DNA from: Poa pratensis
Lineage: Eukaryota; Streptophyta; Magnoliopsida; Poales; Poaceae
DNA length: 64,000 nucleotides
Assembly: GCA_947311845.1 (NCBI GenBank)
Contig: CAMZMU010000081.1
Location: forward strand, 4,781,473 to 4,845,472
Reading direction: 5' to 3'
The position numbers and the translations under genes were made by a program. Numbering within the stretch: position 1 is the stretch's first letter; each line of letters opens with the position of its first letter. The notes below the pieces were generated by a model. The model ran no database searches. It saw nothing but the letters and a program-made list of their open reading frames with translations, and was not told the DNA's origin. This document shows positions 45,777 to 57,448 of this stretch, piece after piece.

Positions 45777-46914
45777 GAGTAAATGGCCCGTGCGGTCTAT
45801 CAAGTTGTGAGGCATGAGCGGATTGGTCATCAAATTAAAAAAATGTAAACTATTGGTTAAAAAGTTGCGCCAATGTTACAGGTTAGTCATTCCGTCACGG
45901 TGACCGTTAGGATGCTGACGTGGCTGTCAGTTTTTTTGCAAAATACACCCTGCACTTAAGTTTATTCTCATCCTTCCGTCCGTAGATGAAAATCCGTGGC
46001 AGACATTTCATCGAACAATTGTCATGCGAGAGTACGACGCAGAGGGCATCCCCAGGCTGTCGGCCATCGTCTCCGCAGCTGGGTGCCACTGACGTGCCCG
46101 CACTGTGTGCCGCCTCTGCTGGCTCGCGTTCGTCGGTTCATTCCGTCGTCGGCGCCGTTCCCCACCGCCACGTCCAAGGTCCCAGCCAAGCGTCGAGACC
46201 ATGCCGTGCGCGTGCGTGCGTGCGTGCTCGCCGGCAAGGTGCAGCGCGGCGGCGTGGTAAGGCGTAGTGTGCGCGTGTTCCGGCAAAGCCGACAAGGGTG
46301 TGCGTGCTTGGAGCGTGAGCCAGGAGAGGCTGCAGCTCAGAGGCTTTTGCGGCACACGAGCCAGGTGAGCTGGCCGCTCAGGGCCATGGCGACGGCGGCG
46401 TTTGGGGCGCCGACCATGGGGAGGATCTGTGCTCCAGCTACTTGGCGCGCCGCCGAGTCTCGCGCTCTTGCAGCTACGCGGGTGAGCTTGGCCACCTCTG
46501 GCCCGCGCCGCCTGGGCCGATGCCTGTCTGCGCTGGAACCCATGGCCGCCACCGTGGCTTATGCTGCTGGCTGGGTCGCGTCTGGCCCACGTTTGGCTGA
46601 AATAGTGAAATACTTGCACCAGGAAAGGATAGTACTACTCGTACTCCCTAGCTATTTTGCACTAGTTTCGTGTATGGGGAAATATCGACGAACGGTGATT
46701 AATCCTATACAACACTCTATCTTTACAACTGAGGACGTTAGAATCAGAAGAAATAAAAATTCAGGGGGTATTTTACAAAAGTTAACGGCAACGGTGACGG
46801 ACTGACTAAGGTGCAACATTGGCCCAACTTTTTGACCGATAATTAGCATTTTCTGAGTTGGTGACTAATCCGCTCATGCGTGACAACTTGATAGACTGCA
46901 CGAGCCTTTTACTC
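45777..46914. mobile_element. Mutator-like element (possible Pack-MULE), 9-bp TSD
   Basis: Long imperfect inverted ends (over 100 bp): left GAGTAAATGGCCCGTGCGGT, then CTATCAAGTTGT; right ACAACTTGATAG, then ACTGCACGAGCCTTTTACTC. TSD TAATTTGGA at 45,768-45,776 and 46,915-46,923. The core (45,990-46,610) is strongly GC-rich with long frames on both strands and no transposase, the look of captured gene DNA. Near 46,018 MREYDAEGIPRLSAIVSAAG is readable but I cannot assign it. Confidence 0.85.
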
Positions 46915-47591
46915 TAATTTGGAACATGTTAGGAATAAACTGACGACTGCCTGCTCTGGACTGGAGTTACTGCATCACATTCTGAATCTACCGTATGACC
47001 AGAAGGCAGAGTGGCGTGAGGTAATAATGAAAACAGGGGGAGAAGAGACTAACCATAAACGAGCTGCAATATTCAGTCACAGTGCACACTGCAGAGTGGC
47101 GTGAGGTAATAATGAAAAAGCCAGCTCCGAAGCTTAGTACCATTAACGCTTGGGAAGCACCTCCTGTTGATGGAGCTTTCCTACCGATCGAAAACAGAGG
47201 AGGCTGGGCACTGTTGGCCGGGATAATGACGGCGATCTAGTGTTCGCGGCAGCAGGAGCAATCCAACATGCGAGCGAGGCTATACAGACGGAGGCGACAG
47301 CGCTACTTCAAGGTGTTAAGTTGGCAGCTCAGTTGGGAATCGGACGTGCAAAATTTGCTACTGACTGCAAAAATCTTCTCACTGCGGTAACCTCGGCCAA
47401 TTACGATATGTCTCAAGTGGGAGCAACAGTTAAGGAAATCAAGAGCTTGTTAGCCTCGTCGTTTATTGAGTATCAAGTGGTATTTGTGCCCAGAACCTGT
47501 AACAAGCCAGCCCACACTATTGCAGCTATTGGCCTAGCTAGAGAGCAAAACAACCACCAGGTGTGGTTTGATTGTGTCCCTGTTGATGTAA

Positions 47592-47961
47592 GGGCATGTA
47601 CAGAGGCATCTAGTCAGCCGTCTGTAACGTGTGCCACCTAGGATCTGTGCTGAGTTGGATAAAAAAGAAAGAGGAGAGAGAACTAGGTCGTCGGTAATTC
47701 TATAGACGGTCTAATAGCGTGAAAGTCGGTCGCTAACGTCGCCCCCTTTCCCGTTGTATGGATTGGGTGTCTGTTATCGTGGGTTCGTGGTTGAAATAAA
47801 TCTTATCTGATCTCCTAAAAAAAAGCAAAGGCAGTTTAATTTTTACGTACAAGAGACAGCTAAAAATAGATTCCTATTGTACAAGGTGTCTACACCTACC
47901 GTCTATAGACTACGTGGACAAACATTATAGACAGAGTCTGTCTAAACTACTGCACATGCCC
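47592..47961. mobile_element. PIF/Harbinger-like non-autonomous element
   Basis: Ends GGGCATGTACAG and CTACTGCACATGCCC, each flanked by TAA (47,589-47,591 and 47,962-47,964). A poly-A-like run with an AATAAAT signal near 47,796-47,824 lies inside, possibly a separate small retroposon. Confidence 0.65.
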
Positions 47962-48229
47962 TAAGAAGGACCTGTACGGCGATTCTGCCGTTCCTGTTTA
48001 ATGGAATGCCAGAGTTCCAATGTAAAAATAATAATATATATATATGTAGATAAAACATCCCAATATATGAAACAAGTCAAAATATCTTTCCTTCTTTCTC
48101 GACTCGTCATCGCCGATCATACTGACCTTTGCGGCCGGTCGGGCAGCTCGTCTGCGGATCGCAGGTCACCCACCGCTTCTCACAAGATCAATTGAAAATT
48201 GGAAACTAAACAGCCCTCGTCAGCGGCAG

Positions 48230-48372
48230 CCAAAGAAACATGTCCAAGTTTTTGTCCTCTGCTATTATTGCGACAGATGGGCTGATGGGCTTAGGGCTCT
48301 TCACGTTCGTCTCGAAAAGGCCGTAACAAATCAAGCCGTCTCGGGAATGGTGGACCTGCTCAATTCTAATTT
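48230..48372. repeat. Segmental copy B, last part
   Basis: Matches 37,895-38,035 (ATTGCGACAGATGGGCTGAT, TTCGTCTCGAAAAGGCCGTA). Homology ends at CTGCTCAATTCTAAT. Confidence 0.8.
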
Positions 48373-48385
48373 CCACGTTACTCAA

Positions 48386-48656
48386 ACTAGCCATAGTGGG
48401 AGTATCATAGGTAGTATCATGCATGCCATGTTGGCAAAAAACTGACGTGTCACTGCAATTAATAAGGAGAGAGATGATGGTGGTATCATAGGTAGATACC
48501 ATAATATAACGGATTTCAAGACAAGATGAGTCTATAGCCTAATAAATGCATGATTATATGATACCACACATATGTTACTACCCACTATGAAGGTAGTAAC
48601 ATAGACTAGTATCATATGCATGATACTAGTGTATGATACTTCCCACTATGACTAGT
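48386..48656. mobile_element. MITE-like foldback element
   Basis: Ends ACTAGCCATAGTGGGAGTAT and ATACTTCCCACTATGACTAG form inverted repeats, with further ATGATACTAG/GTAGTATCAT symmetry inside. No convincing TSD, so the superfamily is not assigned. Confidence 0.65.
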
Positions 48657-50278
48657 CTGAAACAAAACCGCACCGATTTCACAGGTATTTTTCTAGAGAT
48701 TTCGCGGGTTCCACTATCACGACTCACGAGGATAACGGAACAGATTAAAGAAATTTTAGAATCCAGATTGCACAAAGTAGAAACCCTCATCGCCTACTCT
48801 AATTTCAGCACTGGATAACACCATAAGTTCTGAAACTGCAAAAGCGGCCTCAAACCAAGTAACCTTCCCATATTTACACATAAATTTTCACTCCTAGGAA
48901 CTAGTACAAGATTCTTCCTTCAAAATGCACCCGATATACTCTCAACATTATCAACGTCATCTTGTACCTTCATCGTCATTTGTTTTTGCCCTATCAGTCA
49001 TATTTGATCAGACACTAACATCGCCAAGGACGTAGCAGTCATAGCAGTAGTTTGTCAAAACCAACCTTTGTAAAGCATCATCGCCAGTTCTCATTGATGC
49101 ATGTCCTGTATTGTAACATCCCAAAAAAATTCAAATTTGAGAACATAAAATTTATAAAGTAAAGTGTTGAAAATTCATAAGGATCCAAAAATTATTATTA
49201 TTAGGATTATCTGTGGTTAGTTCCAAATTTTCTAAATCATACATAGCATTCATAGCATGCTTGCATTTATTAAAAAAATAATTTAAAAATTGCAGTTAAT
49301 TAAAGTGTTGTGTGAATAATACCAAAACCTAAAATCTTCTATTTCAAAATAACTAAATAAGCCCTAACTGCCTAACCGCCTAAAGTCTACTTATGATTTT
49401 TTTCAACTCAAATTATGAAGGGTTAAAGTTTCCCCATAATTTAAAATGGTTATTCAAATTTTAATTCTTTTTAAACTGACAATATTATTTATTTTGTGCC
49501 TTTCAGTTGCAATGGACCGGAAGCATTTTGTATTTTCACTCCTAACTTAGTCCACCTAATTGCGCATTTTTTTCTAATATTGCTGCTGATACTCCATTAA
49601 GGTAAGGAGATGTTGCTTGATAATTCTTCTATAATTCTTTTCACGAGTTGACAAAGGTCTCTGGTCCTCCAGATTATCAAAACTCCAGGAGGACTTTATT
49701 AAATTTTTTGAATGCAAATTTGAGCTTGGAAATTGATTTACTCCCGTGCTTGATCTCATATCTTGGCCTTTTGAATTTTACATTTAAATTGGCTGCACTA
49801 TTAGGCTTATGAGTTATTCCAACTATTAGCCACAACCTCAAGAAAACCAGGGTGATCAGTTGTCCAGAAGCAATATCTTACTCCCTGGAATATTTGTCTA
49901 GATTTTAACTAGTAAAGGTGTGTGGTCAGAGGTTGGCTTTCCTTATGGACTGGCGGAAGTGGCAGGGTAGGATAAAATCCAATGTAAGGAAGTGAAAAAC
50001 CAGTCAAAATGCTCAAGTAAATGATTTTCCTGCATGTTTCTCCTTCGTACTTCGGTCTGTACCTTCGACCTTGTCTTCTTTGGATTGTTGGACTTTTTAG
50101 TGGGTTTGTCTCATCACATAGTAATATCGCCGTCAACATATAGGTGTGACGATGTGACCAACCTCGCCGTTAACGCAGATTTCAGCCTAAACTTTGTGTA
50201 GAAGCACCACGCGAAGGAAGGACCAAGTGACACGGTTAGCCTTTCTTAAAATCTATCATAAGCAAAATCCATCCCAGC

Positions 50279-50400
50279 ATATGGTTCCGAGTTATTCTTT
50301 TACGAAATTGAACTCGGATCTAGACTCGGTGTACTATATAATATGGTTCCCAGTTATTTTTTTTACAAAATTGAACTCGGATCTAGACTTGGATCTACTA
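50279..50400. repeat. Two-unit tandem repeat, about 62 bp
   Basis: ATATGGTTCCGAGTTATTCT...AACTCGGATCTAGAC recurs at 50,341 with about 90 percent identity. Confidence 0.8.
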
Positions 50401-50452
50401 TAACAGTTGACGGAAAGAAAAGACATTCCAAACATAATGAATTACATTACCA

Positions 50453-50680
50453 TGCATGACTGAACAACCATTGTTGGCGCCCAAACGAGCCGCCGATGCA
50501 CCGTTGTCCGCCGCTCCCAGATCGTAGCCGGCCTAACCTTATCGTTGAGAGTCGAAATTACATTAAGATCCATGCACCACTGAACAACCATTGATGCCGC
50601 CCAAACGAGCCGCCGATGCACCGTTGTTGCCGCTCCCATAACGTAGCCGGCCTAACCTTGTTGTAGGGAGTCGGGAAGTC
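50453..50680. repeat. Two-unit tandem repeat, about 118 bp
   Basis: CATGACTGAACAACCATTG, GCCCAAACGAGCCGCCGATG, CACCGTTGT and GTAGCCGGCCTAACCTT recur in the same order (from about 50,453 and 50,571). Confidence 0.85.
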
Positions 50681-51933
50681 TTTATGCACGTGTCCCTAAA
50701 AACTAGCGGCCTAGAACCGCAGTCATCGTCGTTGAACTATTGAATCTAACTGAAGAACCAGATACCAAATCCCCCACGATCGGACCCCGAAAGACATACT
50801 GAAAAAAAGTGCCATCATTCCTCAAGCGCTGCCCCTAACTAAATTCCTACCCTATCTTATCTACTAGTCGGAACCGAGCGGCAGGCAGAGGGGAGGCGTA
50901 TCCACGAGCTGGTTTGACTTCCTTTGAGAGATTGAATAGCATTTGGTTGAGTTTATGGATGATTTCGTAGAGGGACACTACTTCTTCCAAATATTGTAAC
51001 ATTTGATGACCCAGTTGATTGGTGCCGGTATATCATGCGATGGACAACCGGATACGAATTTAAAAATGACGTTTACCAAAGCTAGCGGCCTATTCTTTCT
51101 AACGTTTTCTGCCCTTTTGACCTTAGGATTCAATTAAGAATCCCGAAGATGAGCCTGCTGAGAGAAGACTATTCAGGATGCGCACATCTCCACCTTCATG
51201 TGAAGAAATCAAGTAGTACTACGTCACATCTCAGAAGTGGAGTATTTTCTGTTTGTGTCGTCGATTCTGGAGTACTCTTAGTCTTAGTCTGTGTCACAAT
51301 TTCAAGCCGATCAAAAAAGCAATGGCGTCGTCCAAGGATGTCCTGATGGTGTGCGGGGACTACATGGAGGACTACGAAGCGGCCGTGCCCTTCTACGCGC
51401 TGGCCGCCCTCGGCGTCGCTGTCCACTGCGCCGCGCCGGGCAAGTCCCCCGGCGACGTCTGCCTCACTGCCGTCCACGAGTTCCTCGGCTATGAGCTCTA
51501 CACGGAGCTCCCGGGCCACCGTTTCCCCATCACCATGGACTTCGCGGCGGCGGTGGGCAACCCATCTTCCTACGATGCCCTCGTCGTCCCGGGCGGCCGC
51601 TTCGTGGAGCAGCTCAGTACGGATGCCGAGGCGGTCTCGCTCGTCAAGGCATTCGCAGGCGAGCTGCGCAGGCCGGTCGCGCTGACGTGCCACAGCCAGC
51701 TCCTGCTGGCCGCCGCGGGTGCCATGGGCGACGTCCGGTGCACGGCTTTCTTCAGTATGAGGCCTGTGGTGGAGCTGGCCGGCGGGACGTGGGTCGAGCC
51801 CGACCCCTTCAGCCTGTGCGTCGCCGACGGCCACGTCCTTACCGCCATCGGCTGGCCCGCGCACGCTGAGATCATCAGGGAGCTCCTGTCCGCCATGGGC
51901 GGGCGCGTCCTTGGTGGCCACGGCCAGGGCGTC

Positions 51934-52277
51934 TGTCAACGACCCAGCTCTCCCTGACGACGTCGCTGACACGGAGGACAAGGAGGCCGGCCCAGCTGGA
52001 CGTGACACAAGGCCCAAGAGATCTCGGCGCCGTCCTGGGTGGCTAGCTGGCGATGACTGGGTGGCTTAGCCACCTGCTACATAACCAGCCGTAGCTTCTC
52101 TTTTCTCTTTTGTCGAACAACTGAACTGTAATGGACGGCAGTGCCGTGACAAACTAGCCCGGGGGTGGTGGGGAGGAACCGGAGCAATCAACATTTTTCC
52201 TTGTTGGATCGAGATCCCGACGAGTTCGTCGTTCCTGCTTGTTCCTCTTGATTTCTCTCGGTAGCTAGGTGCTTACA
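51934..52277 (+). repeat. 5' LTR of the 5.5-kb chromovirus
   Basis: TGTCAACGACCC...TAGGTGCTTACA, 344 bp. The DJ-1 frame reads eight residues into it before a stop. Confidence 0.97.
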
Positions 52278-52279
52278 AG

Positions 52280-52292
52280 TGGTATCAGAGCC
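52280..52292 (+). other. Primer binding site
   Basis: TGGTATCAGAGCC, complementary to initiator tRNA-Met, two bases after the 5' LTR. Confidence 0.9.
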
Positions 52293-52368
52293 TTTCCGAT
52301 CCCCAATTCTGGAGTTCCCCACCCACACGTACCCCACCCGATTCGCTGCTAGAGCTCGAGCGGAGGCC

Positions 52369-55300
52369 ATGGAGAACCTGGATCCGGCGTCGCGCGCGAT
52401 CTACGACCTCATCCACTCCGCCACAGCGGAGGAGTTCGACAAGCGCTTCCTCGAGTACGAGAAGAGGACGCTCTCCCACGTGCGTGACTTCGTCGTCGAC
52501 ACGGAGAAGGAACTCAAGAAGATGAACACCGCCATCGACGCCGTGCGCTCCTCCGTCGCCACGGATCTGGGAGCTACCCGAACCGCTATCGACGCCGTGC
52601 GCTCTTCTGTCAACGCGGATCTGGAGTCCACGCGGGCCTCCATCGGCGAGGATCTCATCGCTGTCAAGGACACGCTGAGCTCGCAGATCGCGTCGCTGGC
52701 TTCGGCTCTCGATCGTGCACCGCGGCCAGTACCAGATGCGGTGGCAGATCGCCCCTCTGCTTCGTCCCTGTGGGAGCCAGGGCGCGGTGCTGCAGGCCAA
52801 TCATGGCACGGCGAGCAACATCAGAACCGGGGGACGATGGGTGCCTCACACCCCTCTCCTCCGGTCGGAGGTAACCTTTCCGGCCGGTCTCTATTGCAGC
52901 AATTCGATTCCAGTTCACCGCGACAGCGCTCTGACTTGGCTCCGCTTGTCTCTCGCGCGGCGTTGCCTCAATTCGAGGGGAACAACCCGAAGCTGTGGCA
53001 GATCCGTTGTGAAGAGTTCTTCAGGCGCGGACAGACGCCGATGTCGCTCTGGGCCGCCGACGCGTCCGCCTCCTTCACAGGCGCTGCGGCAACGTGGTTG
53101 GAGTCTTACTTGCAGAAGACACCGTCACCGACATGGCTGAGTTCGTCGAGGCAGTGCTGGCTCGTTTCAGCCGCAACCAGCACTCGATTCTCTGCCGGCG
53201 ACTGTTCCACATCGGCCAAACTACCACGGTGGAGGCATATGTGAAGGAATTCTCGGAGCTGGTTGATCAGATCGCAGTGTACGAGCCCAACCCCGATGTG
53301 GTGCACTATACCACTCGGTTCCTGGATGGATTGCGGCCAGCGGTGCGGGTGCTCGTCGCGATCCAGCGGCCTGCTACCTTGGATATTGCTTACTCTCTGG
53401 CCTTGCTGTATGAGGAATTGGGGGAGGATGTTGGTCTCGTGCCCACTCACCAGCCGTCGTCTGTGGTGGCGCGTCGTGCACCTGCGGCGCCACCACCATT
53501 GCCACAGCCGCCTTCCAAATGGATCTCGAAGACGGTGGAGGAGAAACGTGCTCTGAGTGCTAGTGAGGAGCAATGGAAGAAACTCAAGGCGTATCGGCGG
53601 GCCAAGGGTCTCTGCTTTACTTGTGGTGAAAAATACAGTCGCGAACACCAGTGCAAGACCTCCATTCCTTTGCATTTGGTGCAGGAGATGGTGAACTGTA
53701 TGCACCTCATTGACGAGGACAGTGAGGATCAGCCTGATGCAGAACCAGTGACGCCGGATTTGGCAGTGAACGCAATGGTCTTGTCGGCGGCAGCTCTGTC
53801 CCCTGGAACGGCGGCGCCGCGTACAATGCAATTGCAAGTGCAGATCCAAGGGCATTCCTACCTATTCCTGGTGGATTCTGGTAGCTCGGCGTGTTTCATA
53901 GACAAGCAGCGCGCTCAGCTGTTGGCCGGTTCAGAGATCATGCCCGCGCCTGCTGCGGTGCGCGTCGCCGGTGGTGCCATTCTGGAGTGCACGGACTGCT
54001 TCCCAGCTCTGCAGTGGACAGCAGGTGGTGCGACATTCACGGATCAGTTTCGTGTGCTAGACTTGGCAAGTTACGATGGCATCATTGGGTTGGATTGGCT
54101 GGGCAAACACAGCCCCATGCTCACGCACTGGGAGCAAGGATGGCTGGCGTTCCAGTACGAGGGCAGGCAAGTGGTGCTGCGGGGTGACGAGCCTCGGCTG
54201 TGTACGCACGCTCTGGTTGAGTTGAACTTAGTTCATGAAGCTGCCGTTGAGGGTAAGGTGGTACCGCCAGAGGTGCAAGAGGTGCTGGATAGGTTCGCAC
54301 CAGTGTTTGAGGCACCGTCTGGGCTGCCGCCGCGGCGGCAGTACGATCACCGCATTCCACTGATCCCTGGTGCGCGGCCGGTGTCGATTCGCCCGTACCG
54401 TGTGGCGCCGGAACTCAAGACTGAAATCGAGCGCCAGGTCAAGGAGCTGCTGGATCAAGGTGTGATCACTCATAGTAACAGTGCCTTCGGCGCGCCAGTG
54501 CTCCTTGTCAAGAAGGACATCGTGAATTGGCGCCTGGTCTTCGATTACCGGCCTCTCAACGCGCTGACAGTGAAGGGGAAATACCCGTTGCCTGTCATTG
54601 ACGAACTGCTCGACGAGCTTGCGGGGGCGCAGTGGTTCTCGAAGCTGGATTTGAAGGCGGGGTACCATCAGATTCGGCTTGCTCCGGGTGAGGAACACAA
54701 GACGGCGTTCCAGACGCACAATGGCCACTATGAATTCAAGGTCATGGCGTTCGGGTTGACGGGGGCTCCTGCCACGTTCCAGCACGCCATGAACGCCACA
54801 CTGGAGCCGGTGCTCCGCAAATTCGCGCTCGTCTTCTTCGATGACATCCTCATCTATAGCCGTACCTATGAGCAGCACCTGGAACACCTGGCCACGGTGC
54901 TCGCTATCCTGCAGAAGGACAAATGGCATGTGAAGCTGTCGAAGTGCGCGTTCGCGCAGCAACAGGTGGCCTACCTGGGGCACGTCGTGACTGCCGGCGG
55001 TGTCGCCACTGACCCATCTAAGATTCAGGCCATCAAGGACTGGCCAACACCGTGCAATCTCAAGGAATTGCGAGGGATTCTGGGCATCACGGGCTACTAC
55101 CGCAAGTTCATAGCGCACTATGCAATCATTTGCCAGCCGCTCACCGCTCTGCTGAAGAAGGGCGCTCAGTTCATCTGGACACCGGCCGCGGAGACTGCCT
55201 TCCAGGTCTTGAAGCGAGCACTGATCTCCGCCCCTGTGCTGGCCCTGCCTGATTTCGCGGAGAAATTTGTCATTGACACGGATGCTTGCGATGTGGGCAT

Positions 55301-57240
55301 TGGTGCAGTGCTGTCCCAGAAGGGGCACCCCGTCGCGTATGTCAGCCGTGCCCTGGGTCCCAAGAACCGTGCTCTCTCTCTATGAAAAGGAGTACCTGGC
55401 AATTCTCTTAGCCGTGCAGCAATGGCGGCCGTACTTGCAGTTGCGAGAGTTCACAATCCGCACGGACCACAAGAGCCTGACTAATCTGACAGATCAACGC
55501 CTCCACACGGACTGGCAGCGCAAGGCACTCACGAAACTCATGGGCCTGCAGTATGTGATCCAGTACAAGAAGGGCGTGAACAATGGCGCTGCTGATGCGC
55601 TTTCTCGCAAGCCACCGGAGAGCTCGGAGCTGTATGTGCTATCCACGGTGCAGCCGGCGTGGTTGGCGTCCGTGGAGCACAGCTACATGAATGATGGCCG
55701 CGCCCAGTCTCTGTTGCAGCAACTGGCTGTCTCGCCGGGCGCAGTGGAAGGTTTCACCTTGGAGAGCGGCATCCTGCGCCATCGCAACAGAATTTGGGTC
55801 GGCGAGGATGGTGAACTCCGGCGGCAGATCGTGTCGGCCTTCCATGACAGCCCGCAAGGGGGTCACTCTGGTTTCCCTGTGACGTACCGGCGTCTGGTTG
55901 CTCTGTTTAGCTGGCCGGGGATGAAGGCGATGGTCCGTGAGTATGTGCGCGCTTGCCATGTCTGCCAACAAGCGAAGCCAGAACGGTTGCCGCCGGCTGG
56001 CTTGCTTCAGCCGCTGCCAATTCCGTCGGCGCCGTGGGAGGTGGCCACGATGGACTTCATCGAGGGGTTGCCAGCGTCGCGCCAATACAGCTGCATCCTT
56101 GTTGTCGTCGACAAGCTCACGAAATACGCGCACTTCATCCCTCTGCGGCACCCGTACACGGCGAGCAGGGTGGCAGAGCTCTTCGTGGACAACATCTTCA
56201 GGCTCCACGGCATGCCGGGCTCGCTGGTGTCCGATCGCGACCCCATCTTCACCAGCTCCTTCTGGCAATCGGTGTTCCGCGCCACGGGCACGCAGCTGAA
56301 GCTGAGCACGGCAAACCACCCGGAGACGGACGGGCAAACGGAGCGCGTGAACCAGTCCATCGAGTGCTACCTCCGGTGCTTCATCAGCGCGCACCCGCAG
56401 AACTGGTCCAAGTGGCTGTCCCTTTGCGAGTTTTGGTACAACACCAACTGGCACGCGTCGACGGGGAAATCACCGTTCGAGCTCCTCTACGGTCGCCAGC
56501 CCAGGTATTTTGGCATCACCGCGTCCGATCAGATTGCTAATGGCGATGTTGAGACTTGGCTGCAGGAGCGTTCACTTGTGCTGGACTCGGTGCGGCAGCA
56601 TCTCCTCCGTATGCAGCAGCGTATGAAGGCTCAGGCAGACAAGCATCGCTTGGAGCGCTCGTTCGAGGTGGGCGACGAGGTGTTCCTCCGGCTACAGCCG
56701 TACATCCAGGTCTCCGTCGCGCGGCGCGCGAACCACAAGCTCGCGTTCAAGTTCTTCGGTCCGTTCCGTGTGCTGGAGCGCGTCGGAGCCGTGGCGTACA
56801 AGCTGGAACTGCCGCCGTCGAGCCGCGTTCACCCAGTCTTCCACGTCTCCCAGCTCAAGCCCTGCATTGGTCCCAGGCCTCCGGCGTCGACCGTGCTCCC
56901 GGAGCCTGCGGACTTCTTCCGTGTTCCTGATCGAGTTCTGCAACGTCGTCTCCGGCGGCGTGGACAGCGGGATGTCCAGCAAGTCTTGGTGCAATGGAGC
57001 GGCATGGAGCAAGAAGCTGCGACATGGGAGGATCTCGACAGGCTTCGTCAGGTGTTCCCGCGTGCGCCTGCTTGGGGACAAGCAGGTTTCGAAGACGGGG
57101 GGATTGTCAACGACCCAGCTCTCCCTGACGACGTCGCTGACACGGAGGACAAGGAGGCCGGCCCAGCTGGACGTGACACAAGGCCCAAGAGATCTCGGCG
57201 CCGTCCTGGGTGGCTAGCTGGCGATGACTGGGTGGCTTAG
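52369..57240 (+). pseudogene. Chromovirus gag-pol with two frameshifts
   Basis: Starts at ATG 52,369 (MENLDPASRAIYDL). An N-terminal coiled-coil-like part has repeated AIDAVRSSV units, then the gag domain. The frame changes near 53,100-53,125. The next frame, to 55,385, holds the rest of Gag with knuckle CFTCGEKYSREHQC, protease FLVDSGSSACFID, reverse transcriptase [12 protein letters not shown], and the start of RNase H (DTDACDVGIGAVLS). A second shift falls in a CT-repeat at 55,370-55,381. The last frame, to 57,240, holds the rest of RNase H, integrase (GGHSGFPVTYRRL...CHVCQQAK; MDFIEGLP, VSDRD, DGQTERVNQ) and a chromodomain (QQVLVQWSGMEQEAATWEDL). The final about 45 codons are encoded inside the 3' LTR, ending WLAGDDWVA. 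Everything else looks intact, so it may be newly inactivated or carry sequence errors. Confidence 0.93.
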
Positions 57241-57448
57241 CCACCTGCTACATAACCAGCCGTAGCTTCTCTTTTCTCTTTTGTCGAACAACTGAACTGT
57301 AATGGACGGCAGTGCCGTGACAAACTAGCCCGGGGGTGGTGGGGAGGAACCGGAGCAATCAACACTTTTCCTTGTTGGATCGAGATCCCGACGAGTTCGT
57401 CGTTCCTGCTTGTTCCTCTTGATTTCTCTCGGTAGCTAGGTGCTTACA
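57105..57448 (+). repeat. 3' LTR of the 5.5-kb chromovirus
   Basis: Preceded by a G-run polypurine tract and followed by TSD GCGTC. The pol stop codon lies inside it at 57,238-57,240. Confidence 0.97.

Larger units (their letters stand above)
45525..48030 (+). pseudogene. LINE fragment: zf-RVT and RNase H, twice interrupted
   Basis: 45,540-45,776 encodes a zf-RVT domain (WKLECPPKVHHFLWRVGDNS, then HCSYAKKIWKALNLE) with an internal frame change. The reading continues after the Mutator-type insertion as HVRNKLTTACSGLELLHHIL (46,921 on). An RNase H-like domain (RVT_3) spans 47,170-47,590: EAIQTEATALLQGVKLAAQL, FATDCKNLLTAV, VPRTCNKPAHTIAAIGLARE. It has a frameshift near 47,215. A Harbinger-type element then interrupts it at 47,592. 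The likely 3' end resumes at 47,965 and fades near an A-rich stretch at 48,020-48,030. An 87-bp-spaced direct repeat (GCAGAGTGGCGTGAGGTAAT) lies at 47,005 and 47,092. Confidence 0.75.
48657..51321. other. AT-rich region upstream of the DJ-1 gene
   Basis: No gene seen. TGTAACATCCCAAAAAAATT at about 49,112 resembles the opening of some grass LTRs, but I find no partner or end. Two local tandem duplications are listed separately. The last about 200 bases must hold the DJ-1 promoter; no clear TATA box is visible. Confidence 0.4.
51934..57448 (+). mobile_element. Nearly intact Reina-like chromovirus, 5.5 kb
   Basis: LTRs 51,934-52,277 and 57,105-57,448 (344 bp each, one C/T difference by eye, in AATCAACAT/CTTTTCC). 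Perfect TSD GCGTC at 51,929-51,933 and 57,449-57,453, inside an exon of the DJ-1 gene. Primer site TGGTATCAGAGCC at 52,280-52,292; polypurine tract ACGGGGGGAT before the 3' LTR. Encodes Gag, protease, reverse transcriptase, RNase H, integrase and chromodomain, with two frameshifts. Near-identical LTRs imply a very recent insertion, on the order of 0.1 Myr under the commonly used grass rate (one site, so a wide error). Confidence 0.97.

Noticed and set aside
45996..46805. 269-codon + frame and 204-codon - frame in the Mutator-type element
   Set aside because: Both strands are open over the same GC-rich DNA, no domain is recognisable, and one frame runs into the terminal repeat. Treated as possible captured fragments, not a gene.
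54228..55328. 366-codon antisense frame across the chromovirus reverse transcriptase
   Set aside because: Shadow of the pol frame; no own similarity.
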